Assembly (NCBI GenBank): GCA_031267775.1
Contig: JAIRYL010000005.1
Span: 1-12,539, forward strand
Direction: 5' to 3'
Length of the DNA stretch: 12,539 bases
From: Tannerellaceae bacterium
Lineage (GTDB): Bacteria > Bacteroidota > Bacteroidia > Bacteroidales > Tannerellaceae
Program-made: the position numbers and the translations under genes
Notes under the pieces: model-generated
What the model was told of the DNA's origin: nothing
The model's input: the letters and a program-made list of their open reading frames with translations, nothing else
The model's database searches: none
In this document: positions 1-7,132 of the stretch, piece after piece
Position numbering within the stretch: the first letter of the stretch is position 1
Layout: the number at the start of each line of letters is the position of its first letter

Positions 1-2
1 AA

Positions 3-110
3 CCAAACGAAACAACCATAGCAGCAATAAATGAAGCACGTTCGGGAAAGTTTGCCGGAACAATAGATACCAGTAGTATGGATGCTTTTATAAAGTCTTG
101 TGAGGAATGA
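3..110 (+). CDS. RelB/DinJ-family antitoxin, C-terminal part (5' end outside window)
   Basis: The open frame enters from the left edge and gives 35 residues ending PNETT...SMDAFIKSCEE, then TGA. RelB/DinJ antitoxins end with a similar toxin-wrapping tail: a Pro-Asn-Glu-Thr start, an alanine-rich turn (AAINEARSGKFAG), then a short amphipathic helix. Such antitoxins bind and neutralise a RelE/YafQ-type mRNA-cutting toxin and repress their own operon. The stop codon overlaps the next start in the form ATGA (107-110), as is usual in these modules, and supports the call. The DNA-binding N-terminal half is not in the window. RelB/DinJ is inferred from this tail and from the toxin start that follows; another small antitoxin family is possible. 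Confidence 0.6.
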   Translation, partial: PNETTIAAINEARSGKFAGTIDTSSMDAFIKSCEE

Positions 111-250
111 AAATACTGCCTTACAGCACACAGTATAAAAAGGACTCCTACGGAGTTCGGAGAGGGGGGCGTCTCGCTACCCCCAGTCGCTTTGCTTCAC
201 TGGGGGTTATTAACATTTGTCCCCCGCGGGACAGAAAAACCATTACATAG
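107..250 (+). pseudogene. YafQ/RelE-type toxin gene, cut off after about 13 codons
   Basis: ATG overlaps the antitoxin stop (ATGA). The first residues, MKILPYSTQYKKD, match the typical start of YafQ-like mRNA interferases (a beta strand, then Ser-Thr-Gln-Tyr/Phe-Lys-Lys-Asp). After about base 146 the frame reads SYGVRRGGRLATPS... to a TAG at 248-250. This resembles no RelE fold and has none of the C-terminal catalytic residues. The change coincides with a run of small hairpins beginning at 144. The natural protein would be about 90 residues, so some 75 residues are missing and nothing like them follows in the next 160 bases. I infer a dead toxin beside a possibly still expressed antitoxin. 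The toxin identity rests on only 13 residues plus the gene arrangement. Confidence 0.55.
144..233. repeat. Block of three consecutive small hairpins replacing the toxin 3' end
   Basis: Three inverted repeats follow each other. ACTCC/GGAGT (144-148, 152-156) has a 3-nt loop. ACCCCCAGT/ACTGGGGGT (179-187, 199-207) is a perfect 9-bp stem with loop CGCTTTGCTTC. TGTCCC/GGGACA (218-223, 228-233) has a 4-nt loop. None is followed by a clear T run on either strand, so they are not standard terminators, though the 9-bp stem could help end the minus-strand operon that stops at 308. Bases 234-307 hold no gene. The loop of the middle hairpin recurs almost unchanged at 6988-6998, which suggests a dispersed repeat family. 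Confidence 0.6.
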
Positions 251-307
251 TATTTATTTCACGTTGCTTAGGAGAGCGCCATAGTAGAGACGCGCGACCA
301 TGTATCT

Positions 308-1663
308 TTATTTTTCATTATTTCGCGCCATTTCAATAGCTGGGGTCGTTATGTAATATTTAGCTAATGAATTTTGTATTTCCCATGCGGGAATTTCTTT
401 TTGCGTCAGATAATGAAAGAATTTATCGGCTACATACGCGAAGTGATCCTCGTGGCTGGTCTTTACCCTTGGATATATAACAAGCTCTTTCATATTGTCT
501 GAAGCATTGTGAATTTCAATTGAATAATCGGGTTTCAGGGTTTCAATCGAATGTTTCAGATTGTTTGTGAAATCTTCTTCGGAAACGTCCTCGCTTTTTT
601 TGATATAAAGCTTTGGGACGTAGTCTTGAGCCTCGCCTTGAAAGATAAATAAGGCGGCTTTGCTGCCCTTAATAATAGAACTGTGCCTGTCGCCGGCGCC
701 GGCGGGCGCTTCAAAATTCCAACTGACCGTAATGCCCACATTCACGTCTTTTACGGTATAATAAATTGTTCCATTGGAATATACCTGCAATACGGAATCT
801 TTATCTATGGGCAGACCGGCAGGGAAATGGGCAAGCGTGGTGGATTGGGAAAATCGGGCTTTAGAAATAGCCGTCGGCCAATGAGAAGCGCGGGTTACCC
901 TGATATCATTCGTGTAATCGATGGGGATATCAGGAAAACATTTCCAATGAACCAGGTCGATTAAATGTGTAGTTGCATCCACTATTCCCTCGCCTTGCCG
1001 GTTTACGTCATAATACCAGGCAGGGCGAATCAGGGGTTTGCCGGAAACCTCTTTGTAGAAATGATGAATACTGCTCAGCCTGACAGCCGGATCTTCAGGC
1101 GTACCGGACTGCAAAACGCCAAACAGATCCCTGTTCTGCATAAGTATCCGGTTTACAATATTGCAGTCAGCATAGCGTTCCGTCATTATATCATAGAGCA
1201 ACACCTTATTCTGTTTGGCAATTTCATACGCTTTTTCCAATGTTTTAAATGACGAAGCGTCAATGGCCATGGGCTTATCAGCTAACACATTCAATCCCGC
1301 TTTCACGGATTGCAGAATATAATTGGTTTTCAGTTGATTATTCCCTGCTAAAATAACCGCATCTCCCTTTTTGTCTGCAATCATCCTTTCCAGGAAATCA
1401 TCTTGCGAATAAACCATTTCATTCCATTTTGCAGGATTATCCTGGCGGGAATTATAGGAATCTATCAGTTGCAGATGTGCATCCAGCTCGCTTCCGCCGG
1501 GAGCATAGACATATACATTATCGTCTATCAGTTTCGATGATGTTTTTTGAATTAATGCGGCATGAAAATGCCCCGGCGCGAGCGTTATCAGCCTGACGCC
1601 GTTTGGCGAAGGAGATGTGCATGAGCTTAATACGCACAAACCTCCCCATACGATTCGTTTCAT
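308..1663 (-). CDS. Lipoprotein Gfo/Idh/MocA-family oxidoreductase
   Basis: This 451-residue protein opens with a short basic and hydrophobic segment ending in the lipobox LSSC (Cys15), so it is predicted to be lipid-anchored outside the cytoplasm. A Rossmann-like half follows: strand RLITLAPGHFHA (24-35), DAVILAGNNQ (101-110), and VLADKP (126-131), where Asp-Lys-Pro stands in for the Glu-Lys-Pro of the family. The C-terminal half contains DATTHLIDLVHW, the equivalent of the family's substrate-pocket histidine segment. Size and layout fit the Bacteroidetes group with the putative oxidoreductase C-terminal domain. Family members act on sugars with NAD(P); some use tightly bound NAD for oxidation-elimination chemistry. 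It is the last gene of the operon, 15 nt after the deaminase-like gene. The substrate is unknown; an amino-sugar-containing glycan is inferred from its neighbours. Confidence 0.85.
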   Translation of the reverse strand: MKRIVWGGLCVLSSCTSPSPNGVRLITLAPGHFHAALIQKTSSKLIDDNVYVYAPGGSELDAHLQLIDSYNSRQDNPAKWNEMVYSQDDFLERMIADKKGDAVILAGNNQLKTNYILQSVKAGLNVLADKPMAIDASSFKTLEKAYEIAKQNKVLLYDIMTERYADCNIVNRILMQNRDLFGVLQSGTPEDPAVRLSSIHHFYKEVSGKPLIRPAWYYDVNRQGEGIVDATTHLIDLVHWKCFPDIPIDYTNDIRVTRASHWPTAISKARFSQSTTLAHFPAGLPIDKDSVLQVYSNGTIYYTVKDVNVGITVSWNFEAPAGAGDRHSSIIKGSKAALFIFQGEAQDYVPKLYIKKSEDVSEEDFTNNLKHSIETLKPDYSIEIHNASDNMKELVIYPRVKTSHEDHFAYVADKFFHYLTQKEIPAWEIQNSLAKYYITTPAIEMARNNEK

Positions 1664-1678
1664 ATCATGGGATTGATG

Positions 1679-2449
1679 TTAGAGGTTAAGTAAAGATGAA
1701 CTTTCCGGGTCAAGATAAAGAATAGCGTTCTCTTTCGTTCGCAAAACCGAGGCCGGGCAGTTTTCGGATATTTCTCCATTCAGCGTATTATATACGGCTT
1801 GCGCTTTGGAGCGAAAGGGGACTACGCAGTACAGACAGGGCGCTGACAGCAAGGCGGGAATCGTTAATGTGAGCGCATATCGAGGCACCTCTTCAATCCG
1901 GTCGAAACAATGGTCGTTTACCTGTTGCTGACGGCATACGTCGTCCAGCCTCACAACTTTTATGCGCCGGGAGTCTTTAAAATCGGCTACATGCGGATCA
2001 TTGAACGCGATATGCCCGTTTTCTCCTATTCCCAAGCAAACAATATCGACCGGATATTCCGCCAACAAGGCGGCATATCGCATACATTCCTGATCTGCAT
2101 CGCCCCATCCGTTTAGAAAAAACGTCTGATGAAAAGGAACCAAATCAAACAGGTATCGCCTCAGGAAATTACCGAACAGTTGCGGGGCGTCGTCAGGCAG
2201 CTCGATATATTCGTCCATGTGGAAAGCGTTGATGCGTCGCCATTCTATATCGCAGGCCGCAAGCGCAGACAGAAAATCCGCTTGCGACGGCGCTGCAGCG
2301 AAAATGATATTTACAAATTCTTTTTCCTTCAGCTTTTTGCGGATACAGGAAAATACCTCTTTGGCCGCTTCATTCGCCATTGCTTTTGTAGCAGGATATA
2401 TCTTAACTGTCAGTTTGTCTTTGTTCATGTTGTGCATAAGTGTTGCCAT
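1679..2449 (-). CDS. nagB: Glucosamine-6-phosphate deaminase-like protein (NagB family)
   Basis: At 256 residues it has the length of NagB, which converts glucosamine-6-phosphate to fructose-6-phosphate and ammonia in the cytoplasm. Visible motifs are a phosphate-loop segment AAAPSQADFL (51-60; classical NagB has a Gly-Gly-Ser-Pro type loop), FHMDEY (76-81), which carries the catalytic aspartate, and GIGENGHIAFNDP (140-152) with the catalytic histidine at 146. CPASVL (231-236) matches the C-terminal Pro-Ala-Ser segment. Two differences stand out: the Glu that usually follows FN is Asp (D151), and the first loop lacks its glycines. It may be a NagB-like paralogue acting on a related sugar phosphate. 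The gene starts 2 nt after nagA ends. The true start may be Met5 or Met8, since the segment before KLTVKIYP has no conserved features. Confidence 0.8.
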   Translation of the reverse strand: MATLMHNMNKDKLTVKIYPATKAMANEAAKEVFSCIRKKLKEKEFVNIIFAAAPSQADFLSALAACDIEWRRINAFHMDEYIELPDDAPQLFGNFLRRYLFDLVPFHQTFFLNGWGDADQECMRYAALLAEYPVDIVCLGIGENGHIAFNDPHVADFKDSRRIKVVRLDDVCRQQQVNDHCFDRIEEVPRYALTLTIPALLSAPCLYCVVPFRSKAQAVYNTLNGEISENCPASVLRTKENAILYLDPESSSLLNL

Positions 2450-2451
2450 CG

Positions 2452-3636
2452 TTATTTAGAATATATAATCCGCCCTTTTACTAACGTATGCTGTATGGTA
2501 ATCTGTTTGTCGAAAACAACCAGATCGGCGTCCATACCGGGAGCCAGCGCGCCCTTCTTATCCTCAATGCCCAGTATACGCGCCGGATTAAGCGTTATCA
2601 TCCTGACTGCATCCGGCAGCGATACGCCTGCTTCCATCATCGTTTTTACAAGCCGGTCTGCCGTGGCAATGCTCCCTGCAAAGGCCGAACGGTCGGGTAG
2701 CTTGGCCACGCCATCTTCTACAACCACAGGTTGCCCTTTGCTCAGGCTGCCCAACAGATATTCTCCATCCGGCATTCCTGCTGCACGCATGGAATCGGTA
2801 CACAGCGCTATTTTATCAATCCCCTTGAACGCGCATACATATTGCAGCAAGGGTTTGGGCAGATGAACGCCATCTGCAATGATTTCTACAGTCATATCCT
2901 TCATCAGATAGGCTGCTTCAATTGCTCCGGCATAGCGATAGCCCTTTCGCCTTGAAATGGTAGACATACAAGAATAGAGGTGGGTTACATGCGTAAAACC
3001 GGCATGGTATGCCTGAACCACCTCTTCGTAAACAGCATCTGTATGTCCGATGGAAGCCAGTATACCTTTTGAATGTAACAAAGCGCCTAAAGCCAACGCG
3101 CCATCCAGTTCGGGGGCTATGCTCCAACGGATAATATCGTCTGACGCCGCCAGCATGCTGTTGTACTCGTCCGGTTCAGGGTTTCGCAGATAGTTGGGAT
3201 CTTGCGCGCCTCGCTGATTATATGCCAAATAGGGGCCTTCCAGATGCAGCCCCAAGAAACCCGCCCCGTTACGATTCTTCTCTTTTGCTTCTTTGTAAAG
3301 GGTGAAAGTATTCAACAGTTCGTCCATCGTGCTCGTCAGCGTAGTAGGCGCTAAGGCTGTCGTTCCGTGACGGGCATGCATTTCCGCTGCGCCGAGATAG
3401 GCCTCAAGCGTATTATCCATAAAATCGTGACCTCCGCCTCCATGCGTGTGCATATCGATAAAACCCGGAGAGAGATAGTTTCCGCCGGCGTCGAGCGCCC
3501 TGTCGGTATCGGCAAAGGGATAAGCCCCTTCGCCTGTTTGTTCGATAAGGCCGTTCTTGCAGACAACAAAACTATCCGGTTTCACCCTGTCCGGAAGAAC
3601 GAGCGTTGCATTCTTTATGATTAGCCTGTCAGTCAT
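2452..3636 (-). CDS. nagA: N-acetylglucosamine-6-phosphate deacetylase
   Basis: The 394-residue protein has all main features of NagA, the amidohydrolase that removes acetate from GlcNAc-6-phosphate. They are GFIDMHTHGGGGHDFMD (58-74) with the first metal-site histidines, HLEGPY (131-136) with the metal-binding glutamate, SIGHTDA (195-201), THLYSCMS (218-225), DGVHLP (255-260), and LCTDSMRAAGMPDGEY (278-293) with the catalytic aspartate D281. LNPARILGI (349-357) and GMDADLVVFD (367-376) form the C-terminal beta-sandwich closure. The start overlaps the end of the transporter gene by 8 nt, a sign of coupled translation. Its product is the substrate expected for the next gene, the NagB-like deaminase. 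The segment THLYSCMS differs slightly from the commoner THLFNAMS. The call is firm at family level. Confidence 0.93.
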   Translation of the reverse strand: MTDRLIIKNATLVLPDRVKPDSFVVCKNGLIEQTGEGAYPFADTDRALDAGGNYLSPGFIDMHTHGGGGHDFMDNTLEAYLGAAEMHARHGTTALAPTTLTSTMDELLNTFTLYKEAKEKNRNGAGFLGLHLEGPYLAYNQRGAQDPNYLRNPEPDEYNSMLAASDDIIRWSIAPELDGALALGALLHSKGILASIGHTDAVYEEVVQAYHAGFTHVTHLYSCMSTISRRKGYRYAGAIEAAYLMKDMTVEIIADGVHLPKPLLQYVCAFKGIDKIALCTDSMRAAGMPDGEYLLGSLSKGQPVVVEDGVAKLPDRSAFAGSIATADRLVKTMMEAGVSLPDAVRMITLNPARILGIEDKKGALAPGMDADLVVFDKQITIQHTLVKGRIIYSK

Positions 3637-4981
3637 TACTGTCTTTTACTTTTGAGATTGACCATGAATTAATTTTATGGCCATACGCGGCAAAAAAAAT
3701 CAAATATACATAGCAGGGTATCAATATCCAATACGCCTGGCGTACGTCAAACATATCGGCCAAATAACCGTACAAGACGGGCATAATGGCATTTCCGCAT
3801 AATCCCATTACAAGGAACGAACTGCCTATCTTTGTAAACTTTCCCAAACCCCTGATAGAGAGCGGCCAGATACCGGCGTACACTAAAGCGTTGGGAAAAC
3901 CCAAGGCGCAGAGAAACCAGATAGACAGGTTGGCCTGACGCCCTAAAACAGATACTTCGGCGTCGGCAAAAATAACGCCCAATGCAAGAAGCAGACCTAA
4001 GATACAGCACACGCGAAGCGCATTGGTCTGCGACACATACGCAGGAATAAGTATAATACCCGCTATATAACCGATAATGGTAGCCGTTAATGTATAAGAC
4101 GGAAATACCTTTGCCTCCAGCAAATCTATTTTCATACTTCCGGCATAGCCGATAATTGTATCTATGGCCACCACTTGCGTGCCCACATGCAGGAATAAGG
4201 CGACAGCGCCCAATATCAGATAGGGAAACTGAAAGATAGACGTTCTTTTATCCTGCAGGGCGTTCGATTCTTCTTCTTTCGTGTTTTCTTCTTCCGGATT
4301 GATATCGGGTAATACGGAGTAGCGGATAAACAATCCAACAAGGAATAACAAAACGGCCAAAACGGCATACGGAAGAATAACCCTCCGAATCAGTCCGTCG
4401 AGCCATTCGTTTTTACCGGCCTCATCCCATGTGCCGGAATCCAGTAAGGCAAACATGTCGGCGTCTGTTACTTTCAGCACGACGGCAGCAAAGATAAGCG
4501 GCGAGATTATCCCTGCAAATTTATTGCAAATCCCCATTATACTGAGGCGCTTAGCTGCGCTTTCTATCGGGCCGATAATGGTGATATAAGGGTTTGCGGC
4601 CGATTGAAGAACAGTCAGTCCGGCTCCTATGGCGAACAATCCGCAAAGGAAGACGCCGTACGTGCGCGTGAGCGCTGCCGGAATAAAGATTAACGCCCCG
4701 ATAGACATGCCAAAAAAACCATACATAATCCCCCGCTTGTATCCCACCTTTTTTAACAGAAAAGCAGACGGGACAGACAACAGGAAATAAGCAATATAGA
4801 AAGCAAACGCTACAAAATAAGCCTGAAAATGCGTCAATTCGCAAGCTATTTTGAAATAAGGGATAAGAATGGCGTTTACCCATGATACAAAACCAAAGAT
4901 AAAAAACATCATCCCTACAAGGGCAATAGCTTTACGGGTGGCACGCTTGTCGAACTTCTGAAAACCAATCGACTCTCTCAT
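3629..4981 (-). CDS. MFS sugar transporter, FucP/NagP-like
   Basis: This 450-residue membrane protein has about 12 hydrophobic segments, a basic N-terminus (FQKFDKRATRKA) and a charged central loop rich in Glu and Lys (near residues 230-245) between the two halves. FFIFGFVSWVNAILIPYFK (about residues 26-44) and GAGLTVLQSAANPYITIIGP (about 119-138) are typical of the fucose/glucose/N-acetylglucosamine proton symporter group, which includes FucP and NagP. It probably brings an N-acetylated sugar across the inner membrane for NagA and NagB. There is 1 nt between it and the upstream oxidoreductase gene, and its last 8 nt overlap nagA. No phosphotransferase genes are nearby, so a separate sugar kinase would be needed to give the 6-phosphate; none is encoded in this window. 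The exact sugar is inferred from context. Confidence 0.88.
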   Translation of the reverse strand: MRESIGFQKFDKRATRKAIALVGMMFFIFGFVSWVNAILIPYFKIACELTHFQAYFVAFAFYIAYFLLSVPSAFLLKKVGYKRGIMYGFFGMSIGALIFIPAALTRTYGVFLCGLFAIGAGLTVLQSAANPYITIIGPIESAAKRLSIMGICNKFAGIISPLIFAAVVLKVTDADMFALLDSGTWDEAGKNEWLDGLIRRVILPYAVLAVLLFLVGLFIRYSVLPDINPEEENTKEEESNALQDKRTSIFQFPYLILGAVALFLHVGTQVVAIDTIIGYAGSMKIDLLEAKVFPSYTLTATIIGYIAGIILIPAYVSQTNALRVCCILGLLLALGVIFADAEVSVLGRQANLSIWFLCALGFPNALVYAGIWPLSIRGLGKFTKIGSSFLVMGLCGNAIMPVLYGYLADMFDVRQAYWILIPCYVYLIFFAAYGHKINSWSISKVKDSND

Positions 4982-4982
4982 A

Positions 4983-6323
4983 TTACAGCGTCATTTCCCA
5001 GCCGGGCTGATAGGTTCTTCGCCAAAGTTCCGCCGCCTGGTCGTCTTGCAGAATATGGCCGTTCTCCGGGTCAATATGCAACGGACGACCTGTCCGCTGG
5101 GCTATATTGCCTAATTGCACCAAAAGCGTACTCTTATGGCCGGAGTCAATGTCGGAATGTAAAGGAGCGCCTTTCCGTATGGCGTCAAAGAAGTTTTGTA
5201 TATGAAGGGCGTCCAACTGTTCGGCCGGATTCATCAGGTTGCGCGGGTCAACAGTAACCTGGCTGTTTTGCTCTTTGATTATCCTGTTTTTGGGATCGAA
5301 AAGGGTATAGCTGTCGCCTCCGGAAATAAACAGCGTACCTTTGTTTCCATAAAATTCGCACCCTGTAGAGGCGCCGTCTACGTAGCGTCCGCTACAGCTC
5401 CGGCCCTCCCAAGTCAGAAACTTTTCGCCTCCAAATTCAATGTTGATAATTTGCGTATCCGGCGTTTCCCAATCATCCTTATAGTAATATCTGCCACCCG
5501 AAGATTCCACCCGCGACGGATAGTCCAAGTCCATTCCCCACCTGAGGAGGTCTACCATGTGAGTACCATTATTCAACGCCTCGCCCGTTCCCCAATGCCA
5601 GAACCAATGCCAGTTATAATGCACCACATTATCTTTATATTCCCGTCTTGGCGCAGGGCCTTGCCATAAATCCCAGTCCAGCCAGTCGGGTACGGCCGCC
5701 GGTTTGCCTGCTCCAATAGAAGCCCGGTTGTTGGCGTACCATGCCTTTCCAACATACACGTCGCCAATAGCGCCCTCCTTCATGGCTAAAATCCCTTCCC
5801 GCACGTTCGGCCAGGAGCGGCGCTGGTTTCCCATCTGCAATATCCGTTTGTATTTAGACGCTCCGTCAACAAGCATCTCGCCCTCGGCAGGAGCATAGCT
5901 GCATGGTTTTTCCAGATACACATCCTTGCCCGCTTTCATGGCCAGCATAGCGGCAGGAGCATGCCAGTGGTCGGGAGTTGCAATAACCACGGCGTCTACA
6001 TCTTTCGATTCCAACATCTTTCTAAAATCCTTCTCGCCTTTCGGACGATAGCCGGCTATTTTCTCCACTTCGGCAATAGCTTTGGCAATAGCTCGCGAGT
6101 CTACGTCGCAAATATAAATCACCTGGCAGGATTCAATCCTGGCATAATTCATGGCCAAAGCCAGACCTCTTGAATTTACGCCAACAATGGCTACGCTGAT
6201 TTTCTCACTGGCTCCAACGATACCGGCATAGCTCTTTGCGCTAACGCCGGGCAGCATGCCCTCTATTGAAAGAGCCGCCGTACCTATAGCCACATTTTTT
6301 ATAAAATTGCGTCGTGTCGTCAT
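4983..6323 (-). CDS. Tat-signal Gfo/Idh/MocA-family oxidoreductase
   Basis: The 446-residue protein starts MTTRRNFIKNVAIGTAALS, a twin-arginine signal with a following hydrophobic stretch, so it is probably exported folded with its cofactor. The Rossmann motif VAIVGVNSRG (44-53), the strand end YICDVDSR (70-77), VVIATPDHWHAP (112-123) and LEKPCS (137-142, the family's Glu-Lys-Pro) are all present. NNGTHMVDLLRWG (251-263) carries the usual pocket histidine. Proteins of this layout are common in Bacteroidetes glycan loci; some relatives, such as glycoside hydrolase family 109, split alpha-N-acetylgalactosaminides with bound NAD. I cannot assign it to that family from sequence alone. It is the first gene of the operon and sits just behind a good promoter box, so it may define the pathway's specificity. 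Confidence 0.88.
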   Translation of the reverse strand: MTTRRNFIKNVAIGTAALSIEGMLPGVSAKSYAGIVGASEKISVAIVGVNSRGLALAMNYARIESCQVIYICDVDSRAIAKAIAEVEKIAGYRPKGEKDFRKMLESKDVDAVVIATPDHWHAPAAMLAMKAGKDVYLEKPCSYAPAEGEMLVDGASKYKRILQMGNQRRSWPNVREGILAMKEGAIGDVYVGKAWYANNRASIGAGKPAAVPDWLDWDLWQGPAPRREYKDNVVHYNWHWFWHWGTGEALNNGTHMVDLLRWGMDLDYPSRVESSGGRYYYKDDWETPDTQIINIEFGGEKFLTWEGRSCSGRYVDGASTGCEFYGNKGTLFISGGDSYTLFDPKNRIIKEQNSQVTVDPRNLMNPAEQLDALHIQNFFDAIRKGAPLHSDIDSGHKSTLLVQLGNIAQRTGRPLHIDPENGHILQDDQAAELWRRTYQPGWEMTL

Positions 6324-6346
6324 TTTATCCGTTATAAAGTTACACG

Positions 6347-6354
6347 CAAAAGTA
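6347..6354 (-). promoter_or_regulatory. Bacteroidetes -7 box of the amino-sugar operon
   Basis: On the minus strand this reads TACTTTTG, a full match to the TAnnTTTG -7 element. It would start transcription about 17 nt before the ATG of the Tat-signal oxidoreductase. No clear -33 TTG box lies at the expected 19-21 bp. All five operon genes could be read from here. Confidence 0.45.
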
Positions 6355-6596
6355 CATCGTTTACCAAACTTGGAATATCCTGAAAAGCGTATCTAAGTAC
6401 TCAAAAAACGTCAAAGCTCAAAAGACGCTTGTTTATTTTTTCCAGGCGGCTCTTTTGTTAATAATACATAATATTTTCGGGCGTTTTGTTTTTTTAACAT
6501 ATATAAAATAGACGCTATTTTCCGGGTAACGGCTTACAATTTGATACGGGCTATTTTTGTATTATTCCGGCTGTTTCCGTTATCTGACAGGGGAAG

Positions 6597-6616
6597 CGCC
6601 GGGTTTAGGCCCGGCG
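6597..6616. terminator. GC-rich hairpin, possible terminator
   Basis: CGCCGGG (6597-6603) pairs with CCCGGCG (6610-6616) around a 6-nt loop, followed on the plus strand by TCGTTTT. The T run is weak. A plus-strand -7-like box TATTTTTG lies at 6552-6559, so a very short transcript ending here is possible. No gene is recognised nearby. Confidence 0.35.
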
Positions 6617-6659
6617 TCGTTTTGGTAGCGGACAGGGGGTAAATACTATCTCCATAGCG

Positions 6660-6703
6660 CCTGCCTCCTACATGCCTCCTACCTGCCTCCTATGTGCCTC
6701 CTT
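6660..6703. repeat. Tandem array of four 11-nt units with core GCCTCCT
   Basis: Four units, CCTGCCTCCTA, CATGCCTCCTA, CCTGCCTCCTA and TGTGCCTCCTT, follow one another exactly. The first three positions vary and GCCTCCT(A/T) is fixed. On the minus strand each unit reads (T/A)AGGAGGC plus three variable bases, the same eight bases that end the dispersed 20-bp repeat. The 11-nt period does not keep a reading frame, so it is not a coding repeat. Spacing close to one helix turn would fit a protein-binding array, but no binding protein is known. Confidence 0.75.
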
Positions 6704-6883
6704 ATTATCCGGTATTTCCTTTCGCGGTAACAAGGGGGAAGCTATGCGGCACTTTGCCCGCTGCATGGGCAAACGGAGGGGTATTACCTGCCTGTTTATG
6801 GCTGCGGATGCGGTCTGAATCAGGCGGAAATGTTTATGGCTCCCGGTAGTTAACAAATGTTTTTTTGGATTACCGGTAAAGTC

Positions 6884-6932
6884 AGGAGGCGTCTGGAAAT
6901 AAACTGGTATGATTTATTTCCAGACGCCTCCT
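6884..6932. repeat. Dispersed 20-bp inverted repeat, hairpin copy 1
   Basis: AGGAGGCGTCTGGAAATAAA (6884-6903) is followed after 9 nt (CTGGTATGA) by its exact reverse complement (6913-6932). No T run follows on either side, so it is not a standard terminator. The same arms occur at 7743, 9341 and 11701/11839. No transposase lies inside. A short non-autonomous element or a scar left by a lost larger one is likely. Confidence 0.85.
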
Positions 6933-6939
6933 TAGCCTC

Positions 6940-7008
6940 CGATTGCTTCGCCGCACAATCGCTTCATTCTCCAATCGTATCCCTCAATCGCTTTGTTTCC
7001 CTGAGGGA
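6940..7008. repeat. Two further hairpins adjoining copy 1
   Basis: CGATTG (6940-6945) pairs with CAATCG (6956-6961), and TCCCTCA (6980-6986) pairs with TGAGGGA (7002-7008). The second loop contains CGCTTTGTTTC (6988-6998), differing in one base from the loop CGCTTTGCTTC of the hairpin at 179-207. CAATCG occurs three times in 6956-6990. Together with copy 1 this makes a mosaic of three hairpins in 125 bp. The rest of 6324-7132 shows no gene that I can recognise. Confidence 0.55.
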
Positions 7009-7132
7009 GGATTCCGTTTAAATCTACATAAATATTCATAACTGCTGAAAGGTGCGGTTTTTGACAGATTGTCTTTGTTCCTGTTTGAAACGATATCAAA
7101 TTATCAGCGGCAACGGCGTGGATTCATCTCGT

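Noticed and set aside
2129..2866. 245-codon plus-strand open frame
   Set aside because: It lies antisense across the well-supported nagB-like and nagA genes; its length comes from their codon bias.
308..6323. Sialic-acid (nan) utilisation locus
   Set aside because: NagA and NagB would fit, but no sialidase, lyase, epimerase or SusC/D-type pair is present in the window.
6660..6703. CRISPR-like array
   Set aside because: Units are 11 nt with 3 variable bases, far too short for repeats and spacers, and no cas gene is present.
6668..6856. 62-codon minus-strand open frame
   Set aside because: It reads into the tandem array, starts without a ribosome site and has random-looking composition.
6884..6932. 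Ordinary rho-independent terminator
   Set aside because: The stem is 20 bp, no T run follows on either strand, no gene ends beside it, and the same arms occur alone or far apart elsewhere.
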